The notes: generated from the letters alone by a model not told the origin. A DNA stretch of 64,000 bases from Nageia nagi (GCA_050084985.1 JBITNC010000001.1:150474001-150538000), one strand, 5' to 3'. Positions 43,100 to 53,960 are shown, counted from the first letter of the stretch. Program-made: numbers and translations.

Positions 43100-46000
43100 T
43101 ACTCCCCCTTGATGCTAAGTGGACTTACCAGGAAGTTCCTTAGCTTCAAAAATTGAGCTTTGACAATAGCTTTGGTAAAAATATCAGCCACATTATCTAA
43201 AGTATTAATATGTCTAAGCTCCACTATCTTCTTCTCCACCATGTCTCTTATGAAGTGATACTTCATATCAAAATGCTTTGACCTGCTATGATGGATTGGA
43301 TTTTGTGCCAATTGGATGGCACTCTTGTTGTCACAATACATAATAGTAGCACCACTTTGAATCTCACAAAGCTCCTCTAGAATCTTCCTTAACCACAATG
43401 CTTGAGCACTAGCACTTGTGATTGCAATATACTCTGCTTCGATCGATGAAAGAGCCACCATACTTTGTTTCTTTGAACTCCATGTTATCATACCTGAACC
43501 AAGACTGAAGCATTGTTCAGATGTACTCTTCCTATCATCAATGTTGCTCCCGCAATCTGAATCACTATAGCCAACAAGTTTGACACTCCCATGTTTGATG
43601 TAGTGGATGCCAAAATCAATTGTTCCTTGAACATATCTCAGAATTCTCTTTGCTACTTTCATGTGTGACTCAAATGGATCACCCATATACGTGGATACAA
43701 GTGATGTAGCAAATGCAATATCGGTCCTAGTGTTTGTGAGAAACATAAGACTCCCTACAATAGATCTATAAGTGGTTACATTGACTCTCACTCCCCCATC
43801 ATCCTTACAAAGAAGCTCACCATGAGCAATTAGAGTGGGTAGTGGTTTACAACTTTCCATACCAAATTTCAACAACATATCTTTACCATACTTGCTTTGA
43901 CATACAAAGATTTCATCATTACATTGATATACTTCCAATCCTAAGAAGTAGTGCATAAGACCCAAGTCTTTCATTTCAAATTCATTCATCATTTTCTTTT
44001 TGAATTCATCATTCAATTTAGAAGAACTACCCATATAAATCAAATCATCAACATATAAACAAACAAGTATAAGATCAATACCTTGCTTCATGATGTAGAA
44101 GGTAGGTTCATTCTTACTCCTTTGGAAACCATATTGTTGAAAGTAGCCATCTATCCTTGAATACCATGCCCTTGGTGCTTGCTTTAGGCCATATAAAGCC
44201 TTTTTCAATTTGTAGACTAGATTCTCTTTTCCTTTGATGACGAAACCTTGAGGTTGTTCCACATAAACCTCTTCTTGCAAGTAGCCATTCAAAAATGCAC
44301 TTTTCACATCCATGTGCATTACTTTCCACCCTTTGTGGGCAGCCAAAGAAAGGACCAACCTGATTGTCTCTTGTATTGCTACCGGTGCAAAAGTCTCTTC
44401 ATAATCAATGCCATATTTTTGCTTGAACCCCTTTGCAACAAGCCTTGCTTTGTGCTTTTCAATAGTTCCATCACTATTGTATTTGGTATTGTAGACCCAT
44501 TTGCAACCTATACATTTCTTATCTTTTGGAAGCTCCACAAGCTCCCAAGTTTCATTCTTTTCAATAGAATGCATTTCTTCCTCCATTGCCTTCATCCACA
44601 AATCATTAGTACAAGCATTTTCAAAATAAGAGGGCTCAACATCAATGCTAGTCATAAGTGCATAATTGACAATATCACCACTATGATCTTCATTTTCATC
44701 ATCTCCATACATATTCAAATTTTCAAGTCTAGATACAACATTTTCCATCTCTTTTGCTTGACTTCTTGTGAGTCTCTTAGTGAAATTTGTATCTAAAATA
44801 TTAGAAGTAGGATGATTTGCCAAAATTCTCTTCCACTTTTTAATATTTTCCTTTGCTTGACTCAATGGATTTGGAGGGCTTGAGGTACTTGGTGTGCAAG
44901 GTGAAGGAGGAATCTCTTGGCCTTGGCCATTTGTGGGCTCAACATTTGCATTATTGGGCTCATTAGAAGAATCTTCATTGGCTGGTCCAACATCTTCTAT
45001 GAATTTTGGATGACCACCATTCTTTCCCCCTTCATCAAAAATCACATCTCTTGATATTACAATTTTCTTTGTTTTTGGATTGTAAAGTCTATATGCCTTA
45101 GAATTTTCACAATAACCCACAAAAACACATGCTTGGCTTTTTGGATCAAGTTTTTTTCTTTTTTCATCAGGAATGTGTGCATATGCTAAACAACCAAAAA
45201 CTCTAAAATGTGCAACATTTGGCTTTCTTTCATACCATGCTTCATATGGGGTGATTCCTTCCAATGATTTAGTTGGGCTCCTATTAAGAATGTAAACACT
45301 TGTTCTACATGCATCAACCCAAAACATATACTCCAAATCTTGAGAATGCAACATGCTTCTTGCCATATTCACTATTGTCCTATTTTTCCTTTCACACACA
45401 CCATTTTGTTGAGGAGTAAAACTTGTGGTAAGTTGCCTTTTAATTCCACAATCTTTGCAAAATTTTATGAATTCATTTGATATATACTCCCCTCCTCTAT
45501 CAGTTCTTAGACATTTTATATAATATCCACTTTGTTTTTCCACATTATTCTTGAATTCCATGAAGTAACTAAGAGCTTGATCTTTAGTTTTTAAGAAAAA
45601 TATCCAACACATTCTTGAAAAATCATCAATGAAAGTGAGGAAATAGGAATTCATACCCATACTTTTTGTTTGCATTGGACCACATATATCCGAATGCACC
45701 AATTGAAGAGGATAAGAGGCTCTCCATGCTTGGCCTCTTGGAAAGCTTGATCTATGGTGCTTGCCCAAAGCACAACCTCCACACACATCTTTGATTTCAT
45801 CCACCTTTGGCAGCCCATGTACCATTTGATGAGATGTCAAAAGCCTTAAGCTTGAGTGATTGAGATGCCCATATCTCAAATGCCACAACCAAATTTTGTT
45901 TTTAATATACACATTAACAACCTTATTACCCCTATTCTTATCATAAATTACACATTTTCCATCATCAAAAACAAGCTTGTAATTATTTTCCATGATTTGT

Positions 46001-46188
46001 CCAATACTTAACAAGTTATGTTGAAGTTTGGGAATAAAGTAAACATGATTTACCTTTTTCATTCCTTCCTTGGTTGGAACTTCCATGATACCCATGCCTT
46101 CAACTTGTAATGTGCTATTATCACCAATTATTATCTTTGTCTTGAAGGAGTCATCAATGTGAGCAAATAGCTCTCCTTTGCCCGTCAT
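43063..46188 (-). CDS. Copia pol: integrase, reverse transcriptase, RNase H (1041 codons open)
   Basis: An uninterrupted frame of 1041 residues. In order: the end of the protease flap region; a GAG-pre-integrase/zinc domain (H103, H108, C136, C139 in [11 protein letters not shown]…CGGC); the integrase core with D166 (HSDICG), D230 (RTDRGGEY) and E266 (GVCERKNR); PYEAW (314-318) and VFVGY (355-359); a Pro/Asn/Ser-rich linker (about 400-470); the reverse transcriptase with [11 protein letters not shown] (625-635), [10 protein letters not shown] (666-675) and the YVDD box (712-715); and RNase H with YSDSDCG (874-880), SSIEAEY (914-920) and YCDNKSA (951-957). ADIFTKAI marks the usual C-terminal end. 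All catalytic residues are present, so the enzymes look intact. The annotated start M is only the first ATG after a stop; translation would normally continue from gag. Copies itself through cytoplasmic particles and integrates in the nucleus. Confidence 0.93.
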   Translation of the reverse strand: MTGKGELFAHIDDSFKTKIIIGDNSTLQVEGMGIMEVPTKEGMKKVNHVYFIPKLQHNLLSIGQIMENNYKLVFDDGKCVIYDKNRGNKVVNVYIKNKIWLWHLRYGHLNHSSLRLLTSHQMVHGLPKVDEIKDVCGGCALGKHHRSSFPRGQAWRASYPLQLVHSDICGPMQTKSMGMNSYFLTFIDDFSRMCWIFFLKTKDQALSYFMEFKNNVEKQSGYYIKCLRTDRGGEYISNEFIKFCKDCGIKRQLTTSFTPQQNGVCERKNRTIVNMARSMLHSQDLEYMFWVDACRTSVYILNRSPTKSLEGITPYEAWYERKPNVAHFRVFGCLAYAHIPDEKRKKLDPKSQACVFVGYCENSKAYRLYNPKTKKIVISRDVIFDEGGKNGGHPKFIEDVGPANEDSSNEPNNANVEPTNGQGQEIPPSPCTPSTSSPPNPLSQAKENIKKWKRILANHPTSNILDTNFTKRLTRSQAKEMENVVSRLENLNMYGDDENEDHSGDIVNYALMTSIDVEPSYFENACTNDLWMKAMEEEMHSIEKNETWELVELPKDKKCIGCKWVYNTKYNSDGTIEKHKARLVAKGFKQKYGIDYEETFAPVAIQETIRLVLSLAAHKGWKVMHMDVKSAFLNGYLQEEVYVEQPQGFVIKGKENLVYKLKKALYGLKQAPRAWYSRIDGYFQQYGFQRSKNEPTFYIMKQGIDLILVCLYVDDLIYMGSSSKLNDEFKKKMMNEFEMKDLGLMHYFLGLEVYQCNDEIFVCQSKYGKDMLLKFGMESCKPLPTLIAHGELLCKDDGGVRVNVTTYRSIVGSLMFLTNTRTDIAFATSLVSTYMGDPFESHMKVAKRILRYVQGTIDFGIHYIKHGSVKLVGYSDSDCGSNIDDRKSTSEQCFSLGSGMITWSSKKQSMVALSSIEAEYIAITSASAQALWLRKILEELCEIQSGATIMYCDNKSAIQLAQNPIHHSRSKHFDMKYHFIRDMVEKKIVELRHINTLDNVADIFTKAIVKAQFLKLRNFLVSPLSIKGEYVGSISNIIPKS
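43100..43110 (-). other. Polypurine tract
   Basis: AAGGGGGAGTA on the minus strand directly before the TGTTGG start of the 3' LTR. Confidence 0.85.
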
Positions 46189-46275
46189 ATGCTTGGATGC
46201 TCCTGAATCAAGTAGTCATGTCTCACTCATATTTGGATCAGCCTTCCCATATGTCAAAAATAGATTTGCATCCTC
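46189..46275 (-). pseudogene. Gag-pol junction with protease active site and two stops
   Basis: On the minus strand the frame runs on from gag NYG through a TAA (a GAA/Glu or CAA codon is expected), EDANLFLTYGKADPNMSET, then TGA where relatives have Trp, then [12 protein letters not shown], the aspartic-protease active site (DSG). Both stops are single-base changes, so gag and pol are in the same frame and no ribosomal frameshift is needed. Confidence 0.8.
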
Positions 46276-47186
46276 TTATCCATAGTTTGCACTTCTCCCT
46301 TCTTGAGAAGCCTTCAATCTACATTCCCTCACATAGTGCCCAAATTTATTGCAATAGTAGCATTGCTTATTGGATTTGTCACTTGCTTTGGATTGTTGTT
46401 GCTGATGTGGTTGGCCTCCTTGGCCTCTTCCTTGACCTCTACCTTTGCCTCTTCCTTTCCTTCCTCTTCCTCTTCCTCTACCTTGGCCTCTACCTTGACT
46501 ACTCACATTGGCTTTCCCTTCTTTGAGTGCAAAAGCCTTGTCATCACCACCTCCAAAGCTTGAAGATGATGAATCTTGTAGTCTTTCTTGATGGGACATA
46601 AGTGAACCAACAAGCTGATCATAAGAGAGAGTAGTAAGATCTTTGCTCTCTTCAATGATGATTGCAACTGGATTCCACTTTGGAAGAAGAGATCTCAAAA
46701 CTTTCTTTACAACCACTTCATTCTCAATTTCTTCACCAAGTGTCTTCATTTTGTTGACACAAGTTTGAACTCTAACACAATAATCAGCAACCTTCTCTTC
46801 ATCCTTCATCTTGAGATTTTCAAAATCCCTCTTGAGAGTTTGAATTCTCACTTGCTTGACTTGATTGCTTCCTTGGTATCCATCCTTCAAAGCCTTCCAT
46901 GCATCTTTGGCTATTGTACATGAAGCTATCCTTGGGAATATGCTCTTATCCATTGCCATTTGAAGATGATATAGAGCACAACAGTTCTTCTTTTGAGCTT
47001 TTCTCCTTACAATCCTCTCAGCCCCTTGCAAAGTAGACCAATCAGTTGGCTCATCATAGCCATCTTCTACAATTCCCAAAAACCTTTGCTAATGAGTAAT
47101 GTCTTCATTTTGATAGACCAATACTCATATTCTTCACCATTGAACTCAAGAATTGGCCATGAGGGGTTGTTACTATTTGAAGCCAT
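46276..47186 (-). pseudogene. Copia gag with one frameshift
   Basis: The start MASNSNNPSWPILEFNGEEY (47186 on) leads to YWSIKMKTLL and SKGFWE. Near 47090 one base is missing, and the frame then continues as IVEDGYDEPTDWSTL to the end. It has the UBN2-type gag core (KDAWKALKDGYQG, LKRDFENLKMKDEE, LLPKWNPVAIIIEES), a run of RGQGRGRGR repeats that would bind RNA, and an intact CCHC knuckle CYYCNKFGHYVREC (C240, C243, H248, C253 of the shifted frame). Gag forms the particle and packages the genomic RNA. Confidence 0.88.
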
Positions 47187-48288
47187 TCTACAATGCTTAA
47201 ATGCAAAAAATTGTAAAAAATACACACTCTCTGGTTTTACACAGTGCTACAAAATAATAACAGCAGAGAAAAAATAATCACCTCTTTAGCATATAAATAA
47301 TCTTCAGTCTTCAAGTATGCAGCATAATCATGACTTAGCCACTTCCTACATAGACATTCAATCTTCATAATGGCATAAGAAAGAAGCTTCTCAGCTTGCT
47401 ACACTCCTCAATACAAATGACTCCAATGCGCTCTGGTCTTTATCGTGCGGGCCTTCATAAATGCACTCGTAGTCTTCAAATCCAAATCATGCAGAGATTT
47501 CTCTAATGCATGTAGGTCAAAGTTGCACTTTATAGCTCTGAGCTCATTTTTTGATAATGGTGACTGTCTCCATAGGCAGTGCTTTCTCTTGATTTCTACT
47601 GTCAAACCAGTCTCCTCTCATAGCATGCAAGCATCACAACGCGTGACTCTTCATGCGAGCCTCATAGTAGTGCATGTCTCCTCCGTGCAGGCCACCAAAT
47701 GCATGAAAAAAAATGATTCACTATTTCTCCTCCATGCAAGTCACGAAACATGTAAACTAGATCAGGCCACAAAATGTCTCCTCCATGCGGGTCACCAAAC
47801 ATGTGAGTGGAATATGAAAAAAAAAATTTAGGTTGCCAAAGATATGGCTTTCCTGGCTATAGTATTAGAGGCAAGCAGTTCACCCAATCACATTATCATG
47901 GAGCCATAGCCAACAACACTACTAATAACAACAACATCACCTCCATTTCGTGGTCTAGTCCTAATCAGCAGATCCAGACATCCAGTTCCACCAGCCTTAA
48001 CAGCCAATGATCTAGCAAGAACACCTGTATCAAACATGGAGTGCATAGTCACTCCTTTAAGGTGCAAGATTGAATGGTAATAGTCTTCCCACACTTCTCA
48101 GCTATCTCATGCAGCTTATTTGCTTCCTCAGAAATAAGAATTTTCAGAGGCTTTGGATCTCACACTTGTAAGAGTTTGATAAATTCTTTGCAATGCATCC
48201 ACAAGCTCAATAACTCTGATGACATTCCTTGAGGAGGTTGATAAGATCCTTCAATACTTCACCCACTCTAACCCAATAATCAACTAAG
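47187..48288 (-). other. Long Copia leader containing a captured gene-like fragment
   Basis: The 1.1 kb between the primer site and gag has higher GC and better codon-like texture than the element's flanks. On the minus strand, 48230-47900 reads ELVDALQRIYQTLTSVR, then (one shift) LISEEANKLHEIAEKCGKTI and (another shift) HSMFDTGVLARSLAVKAGG followed by DLLIRTRPRNGGDVVV. This is not gag or pol and looks like a piece of an ordinary protein-coding gene, which I cannot name. Nearer gag, at 47674-47805, three imperfect copies of TTCTCCTCCATGCAGGTCACC-type text follow one another. Confidence 0.5.
47674..47805 (+). repeat. Three imperfect 30-bp repeats in the Copia leader
   Basis: TGTCTCCTCCGTGCAGGCCA (47675), TTTCTCCTCCATGCAAGTCA (47724) and TGTCTCCTCCATGCGGGTCA (47775) are each followed by C-[A/G]-AA-x-CATG. 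The spacing is irregular. Confidence 0.55.
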
Positions 48289-48301
48289 CTCTGATACCAA
48301 T
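48289..48301 (-). other. Primer-binding site (initiator-Met tRNA type)
   Basis: TTGGTATCAGAGC on the minus strand begins within two bases of the 5' LTR. TGGTATCAGAGC is the classical plant initiator-methionine site. Confidence 0.9.
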
Positions 48302-48578
48302 TGAGAGAACCAAAATGTTCTTGATTATTCATCAAAATTAGTTACATATTTATAGGCTTAAGAAAGCCATTACAAGACAAGATAATAAGTTGAGAATAAT
48401 ATTCTCATGACCAAAATAAACAACTCACACTATACGTATCACCTTTATATCACTACATGACAAATTACTTGTTATAACAATAAACTAAAATACTTAGACC
48501 TAGATACTTAGGAAAATACTTTAGTCCTAATTAATTAATCCTTAGGACTTAGGAATAATGTTAGAAATACTTCCAACA
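48302..48578 (-). repeat. 5' LTR (277 bp)
   Basis: Same ends as 42823-43099, with four substitutions between the two copies (at the GAATTG/GAGTTG-, TAGATC/TATATC-, CTTATT/CTTGTT- and TAATAA/TAACAA-type positions). Confidence 0.95.
48347..48354 (-). promoter_or_regulatory. TATA-like box of the Copia 5' LTR
   Basis: CCTATAAATATG on the minus strand, about 45 bp before the end of the LTR. The rest of the LTR upstream would hold the enhancer region, leaving a very short R-U5. Confidence 0.5.
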
Positions 48579-48583
48579 CATAT
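48579..48583. repeat. Target-site duplication, right copy (CATAT)
   Basis: Exact copy of 42818-42822. Confidence 0.92.
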
Positions 48584-49500
48584 TTAGTCTTCATAAAAAA
48601 TTATTGTTATCATAAATTTTCATATTCCTACATTCTTATATGATCTAAAAGCACCAAGTGAATTCATCCACACACCTAATTTTGGTTTAATCGACATCTT
48701 GATAATGAATTTCAAAGCTTCCTCAAGATAACTTACATGAACAAGAAGGTAAGAAATGCATGTATAATTATTCATCCCAAGAAAAATACAATAAGAGTCA
48801 CTCTTATTATTAAAGTATTTGCAATCCTCATTCATTAGACCTATATGGTTGCATGCAATTAGAACATATACAAAGGTTATGATGTTAGGGTTGGTTCCCA
48901 AGTGCTTCATCATATCAAAGAGTTTAAAGGATATCCTTGGTATAACCATGAATTGCATATCCTTCAATCATTATAATCCATGATACTATGTTTATATCAT
49001 TCATCTTGTCAAATGATTTTTAGGCCTTATATATTCTTCCACATTTTGAAATCATGTTTACAGGGCACTCATAACCACAAAATTCAATGCAAAACCATTT
49101 TAAACTACTCTTTTATGGATTTCCATACCTTATCCTAGATCTCCAATGATGGCACATGTTGGAAGAATGCTTTCAAGTTTATAGAGTTTGGCTTGACACC
49201 TAACAATTACATTTGCTTAGAAGTCTCTACAGCCTTTTAAGAAAATCCATTTTGTTCATATCCTCTAATCATTGCATTTTATGAAACTATATTTGCATCA
49301 TGCATCTTATCAAATAATTATTGGGCCTTATGTATTCTTCCACATTTTGTATATATGTATATAGGGAAATTATAACCATAATATTTCATGAAAAACCATT
49401 TTCAACTACTCTTTGATGGATGTTTAAACCTACTTCTAGAGCTCCAATGGTGGCATATGCCTTAAGAATGGTAGAAAAGGTTACAGGTTAGTAAAAAACA
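48579..49500 (-). pseudogene. PPR (PLS-class) gene relic, upstream part
   Basis: On the minus strand repeated PPR units can be read. Near 49480-49230: ILKAYATIGALEVGLNIHQR and VVENGF. Near 49200-48980 a second similar unit occurs with IHKRVV and NGFAL, then NIVSW and MIEGYAIHGY. From 48967: FKLFDMMKHLGTNPNIITFV, then LIACNHIGLMNEDCKYFNN, YLEEALKFIIKMSIKPK and VWMNSLGAFRSYKNVGI, which is the last S/L repeat plus the start of the E motif. Frameshifts and stops occur between units. It continues across the Copia element at 42822. Confidence 0.7.
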
Positions 49501-49544
49501 TGATGTAAGAATGATTTTTTCTATTTTTTAAGTAATTATATGAA

Positions 49545-49740
49545 AGTAGTTTATAATTTCCCCCTTAATTACTAAGGAGATAGTTTTAACTATCTCCTTA
49601 AGTATTACGATGGTAGTTTTTAACTGCCCCCATAATTAATAAGAAGGAAATTTTAACCACCTCCTTAGTACCAAACAAGATAATTAAAAACCACCATCTT
49701 AATAAATAAGTGCACAATTAATAACTGCATGCTTAGGGAC
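49545..49740. repeat. Palindromic repeat cluster next to the PPR relic
   Basis: TAAGGAGATAGTT (49573-49585) and AACTATCTCCTTA (49588-49600) form a perfect 13-bp inverted repeat with a 2-bp loop. Around it GGCAGTTAAAAACTACC-, GTGGTTAAAATT- and GGTGGTTTTTAATT-like pieces recur. The related block at 52715-53050 has the same core. It may be a small terminal-inverted-repeat (MITE-like) element. Confidence 0.5.
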
Positions 49741-50631
49741 TAAGGGGAAAGTTTATGGTATTAAGTAGATAATGATTAACCTTCATCATATGGACCTAGC
49801 TTTTAGTAATGGCCTCATAGGTGAAAATTGCATAACCACCACTAAATCCATTTAAAGGGGGCATTAAATCCCTTTTTTTGTGTAGTGGCAACCTCTTCAT
49901 AATATCATGCTATTTTATCTTATCTACGATGTGGCCAAGCATAAGGATATCTTTCATCAAGCATCATGGACCCATAATCCTCTATTTTTAACAAGTATAT
50001 TCACATAAAGGATATGCTCAAAAATATTGAAGGTTTGTTATATTTTTTTCTCATTAAAATTTGTTAGAAGTGTAAAGTAGAATTGAAAGGGAAATATAGT
50101 TCATGAAGATCAATTTCTTATTGTAGTAAATTAATAATTCCTTTTAGAGGTTAATTAATAATTCTTTTGAAATATATCTATGATAGTACATGGGATCATT
50201 AGATCTTTTATAGATGAATGGCTTGAGGGCCTGATCACCATGGTCAGTCAATATATATTAAATTTGAGCTCAATTATAATGATTTTGATAAAGCCAAGTC
50301 TATTTTTAAGATATATGTTAAGTGACACCATATAATTGAGGCTTGAATTTTTTGTATTGAGTATATTAATGAGGATTATCTAACTGAGAAAGTTATTATG
50401 GTCTTTGTTGAGTTTAAGGAGCATTGTAATAAGATTAAGGAATGCTTGAGGAGAGTGTTGGAAATAAAGAGAGAACCATTTGCATTGTAATTGGAAAGAA
50501 CATAAACTAATTTGTATTTTATTTGGTTATTATTATTATTTATTTTTCTTTTGTGTTGAGGCTATAAAACATATATGATCAATCTAACATCATTTTGTTA
50601 AAGCATTTAGCATAGCATAGTAACTTCTCCA
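49741..50631. other. Unassigned sequence between PPR fragments
   Basis: No supported gene. A plus-strand stretch near 50330-50460 (HCNKIKECLRRVLE) reads openly for a short distance and could be a Copia gag scrap, but it is too short to call. Confidence 0.25.
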
Positions 50632-50880
50632 TCAAGCAAGAATATTATGTACTACTACAAGAATAAATACGTATAGTATTTCATTGTGGGTGTAATACAA
50701 TACACAATCATTCATGGATTTTAAGTATTTATAGCCCTCTTTCACTAGATTTTCATGGCTACATACAAATAGTACAGTAATAAATATAACATCATTTAGA
50801 TTAATGATCATATATTCCATTTGTTCAAATAGTTTGATGGCTTCCTTGATACAACCATTTTAGGCATATCATGTAGTGAA
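50632..50880 (-). pseudogene. PPR fragment
   Basis: The frame reads KEAIKLFEQMEYMIINLNDV, VLFVCSHENLVKEGYKYLKS, then MNDC and YVFILVVVHNILA. It is the last-repeat region of a PLS-class PPR gene (the usual ITFVSVLSACSHAGLVDEG). It is closely related to the fragment at 52000-52200, and both match the part of the PPR relic at 48640-48900. Confidence 0.65.
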
Positions 50881-50970
50881 TATATTCCATTAAATTATTT
50901 ATTTATTACACATATGTCAAACAAAACACTTGCCTTAGAGTATGACATATGTGAAATTGTTTAAGTATGG

Positions 50971-50974
<4 letters not shown>

Positions 50975-51030
<56 letters not shown>
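50975..51030 (+). repeat. (GA)28 microsatellite
   Basis: An uninterrupted GA run of 56 bases. The Ser/Leu-rich open frame that crosses it on the minus strand is an artefact. Confidence 0.98.
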
Positions 51031-51033
<3 letters not shown>

Positions 51034-51990
51034 CAAGTGTTTCTAGGGCATAAGATTAAGAGTCTAATCATTTTGTAAATAGGAGCTATGTGAGAAATTA
51101 GATAGTATTTTTGACACATCTTAGAGATCAATTTGAGCAACCTTGTATGATGGTTACTCCATAACCAACCATGGAGTAAGGAAAAATGATTTTGGTTTAA
51201 TATCATATTTACATGTATTTTAGAGTTTTATTTTACAATTTTACAACATTTTGGAGGCTTAAAAAATCCATAATTGGACCATTATTGGGTGAAGAGGTGA
51301 TTTCTTACCTCTTATAAAGTATATTTCATCTCCTTCACCTCTTAAACTTCATTGGTATAATCATTTATTATTTAAACAATTTCTTATTTTTAAAAAGCTA
51401 TTTTAATATGAATTAAGAAGCATACACTTACAACAATTTCTCATGTTGGAGAGAAACTTTGTTGAAGAGTGGAAATTACGAAATACTCTAAGGCTATTCA
51501 CAACTTAAATGGTTATGTTATAGGATGTATTTAGTAGCCCAAAAGAAATTGTTAATTTCTCACTATGGTGGCAAATAATTTGTTACTTATATTCCTCCTT
51601 GACATATTGTAAAATAAATATTATATCAACAACATATCATATTGCTTTCATCAACATAGACAATCTCTCTAACTCTTCATAAAGTCTCCTATAGTATAGG
51701 CAAAAGAACAAATAATGCTTACTTTATAAAATTAAAATGAAAAATCTCATAATATATGATAAATTGAGCTTAAAAATTCAATTGTATGCAAAGCCACAAC
51801 CTCTACATCACTTCTAATAGACTTTGATATGATCTTGAAGATGTATTTTTTCTATGTAAAGTGCAAGTTTTTCATAATAAGTTGAAGAAATTGAAATAAA
51901 ACATTCAAATGCATCTTGTCTTATATGTATATCAGGGGATGATGTTGTTCCACAAATAACACACATAATTTAATTCTAATATTATGTGTG
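51031..51990. other. Unassigned AT-rich sequence
   Basis: No coding feature can be supported; it lies between two PPR fragments and may include their decayed upstream repeats. Confidence 0.25.
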
Positions 51991-52695
51991 TAATATTATA
52001 CTAATCATTCATGGATTTGAAGTATTAATAGTCATCTTTCACTAGACCTATATGGTTACATTCAAATAATACACTAATAAATGTAACATCATCTATATTA
52101 ATGCCTTTATATTCTATTTGTTCAAATAATTTGATGGATTCATTTCTACAACCATTCCTTATATACCTTCCAATTATTAATACATGAAATCATTCATTCA
52201 TAATACATCTTGTCATAAAAAATACCTTATCATCTTAATGCTCCTATATTTTGCATACATATTTATCAATATTGTTATCAAAAATGTATGTGAAAAAAAC
52301 CCATATATAATTATTTTTTCATGAATGTATATACCCTATTATAAAATTGTAAACAATACACATGCAACCAAAATATTTGCAATGGTTATTGAATATGGTT
52401 TGAAACATGTTAACTATATTTTTTAAAAATACTTGAGAGCCTCTAAACCATGTTCATTTTGTTCATATCCTATTATCATTGCATTCCATGATATTATGTA
52501 TCTTTATTTCATTTCCTTAAAAATATTATCATCTTTCTTATGAAGACCAATTTCATATCATGTAATCATTGTAGCTCATGATATGATATCTATCTATTTC
52601 ATTTTATCACATAGTACTTGGTCTTTTTGTATGTTCCCAAACTTAGTATACATGTCTATCAGAGAACTCATCACAACAACATCATATGTTGCTTC
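51991..52695 (-). pseudogene. PPR (PLS-class) gene relic
   Basis: On the minus strand from 52690: TYDVVVMSSLIDMYTKFGNI, then RYIISWNAMIIGYEQNEHG, LEALKYF, FKPYSITIANILVAC, IHEKIIIYGFF, YIRNGCRNESIKLFEQIEYK, DDVTFISVLFECNHIGLVK and YFKSMND. These are successive P-, L- and S-type repeats (the xxNALIDMYAKCG, SWNAMIxGYxQNG and TFxSVLxACxHxGLV signatures). Only a handful of stops and two or three frameshifts break it, so it is the best preserved of the three PPR relics. PPR genes are normally intronless nuclear genes for organelle RNA-binding proteins. Confidence 0.75.
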
Positions 52696-52714
52696 CTATA
52701 TATTAATAATAATA

Positions 52715-53055
52715 ATAATAAGAGGGTGGTTTAAAATCATTGTATTATGATATTTTATAATCACCCTGTTAGGTTTTATTGAGGTGGTATGTTACCTTGT
52801 AGAGGGCATATAATAATTGTTATAATATACATAAGAGGTTTGTTTATAACACTCTAAAAGATCTTAAGATGATGGTTTTAAACCACCCTCATTGGTATAA
52901 ATAAAGGTGATTTTATGAGGATATTTTTAACTAATATAGTATGCTGTCAACTTTTTTATGGTACTATCATAGATGATTTCTTAATAACTTCCCTTAAAGG
53001 TCTTTAAGGGTGATTTTAAACCACCCTAAAAGACCCTTCTTAGTGTCAAGAGAGA
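52715..53055. repeat. Palindromic GGTGGTTTTAAACCACC-type repeat cluster
   Basis: GAGGGTGGTTTAAAATC, GATGGTTTTAAACCACCCTC and GGGTGATTTTAAACCACCCT lie within 340 bp. Each is itself a near-palindrome, and alternate copies are inverted relative to each other. Similar to the block at 49545-49740; both adjoin the 5' side of a PPR relic. Confidence 0.5.
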
Positions 53056-53229
53056 ACTTTAATCGATGTCAAATATCTAAATAGTTGTCTAAAGTTTAAC
53101 AATCATGATGAGCTTTACATTGTTGTTCATGGTTATAAAATATCATTATATTATTATGAAAAATTAGTGGACATGCCTATTAATGAGCCCAAACAAGCAT
53201 ACATAACATAAAACAATATGTTGAATAGG

Positions 53230-53960
53230 ATTTTGGATAAGATAATATTTATTTGAAGAAAATATTAGATATGCTAATAGGTAAAGTGAGAGAATGCTTC
53301 AAAAGATATGATTTTCTTGAAGCCATGGGTGTGATGAATCCAATGTTTTAGGATTCCAATTTGATTTTCAATTATATATAATAATCATTTTTAAACTACT
53401 TGGGTATTTTTTACAATTATATCACTAAATCAGTAGAATTAAATGGGATTTAAATAAATGGTATGCTAAATAAAGATGATTTACTAAAGTAATACGTATA
53501 TTTTGGTGATACTATGATTACTCAATTTACATTATTGAGTAGTCCTTATGAACCAAGTATTATTACATGATTATAGAAAAAGTTGTATCTATGAAATATT
53601 TTACAACATTAAATGGGTGAATATTTTTGTTTATATAAACTATGCCAAATAATGATTTTGGGATTTATTTTAGATGAATGTGAATGGTTATTTAGTGCAT
53701 TATAATTTATGAAAAGTAAAGTTTACAATAGGTTAATAAAAATTAAAAAATTATTTATGTATATATCTTCCTTCCTACAAAGTGGAGAATTTTCCTTATA
53801 GTCAAATCTTGGCTTATCAGAATTCCAAAACATGTAAAAGAGGTGTTATGAATAATAAAGATGATGAAGGAAAATATTTTAGATATAGTGATTTGGTTAT
53901 TAAGATACAAAATTTAGAAATATGAACAAGTAGTGTTGTTCAAGATGAGCCCAACTTGTT
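53230..53960 (+). pseudogene. Possible hAT-type transposase C-terminal relic
   Basis: Plus-strand open pieces read VRECFKRYDFLEAMGVMNPM and, about 350 bp later, GFILDECEWLFSALKFMKSK-like text followed by VYNRLIK and FPYSQILA. The C-E-x-x-F-S-x-L…K-x-x-x-R-N-R-L pattern resembles the dimerisation region of hAT transposases. The match is weak and no terminal inverted repeats were found; treat as a suggestion only. Confidence 0.22.

Larger units (their letters stand above)
42823..48578 (-). mobile_element. Young full-length Copia retrotransposon
   Basis: A 5756-bp element with 277-bp LTRs differing at only four positions (about 1.4%), an exact CATAT duplication, a perfect initiator-Met-type primer site and a G-rich polypurine tract. 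Gag (47186 to 46276) and pol (46188 to 43063) lie in one frame, as in most plant Copia elements, but are separated by two stops and gag has one frameshift. A 1.1-kb leader between primer site and gag holds a fragment of an apparently unrelated gene. It sits in a PPR pseudogene. It could still be moved in trans but is not autonomous as written. Confidence 0.95.

Noticed and set aside
44248-44796. Plus-strand frame of 182 codons
   Set aside because: It lies entirely antisense to the well-supported Copia pol frame and has no motif of its own.
46197-46563. Plus-strand Ser/Leu-rich frames
   Set aside because: Antisense shadows of the RGQGRGRGR and CCHC coding part of Copia gag.
50961-51206. Minus-strand frame with a long Ser-Leu alternation
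   Set aside because: It is the translation of the (GA)28 microsatellite.
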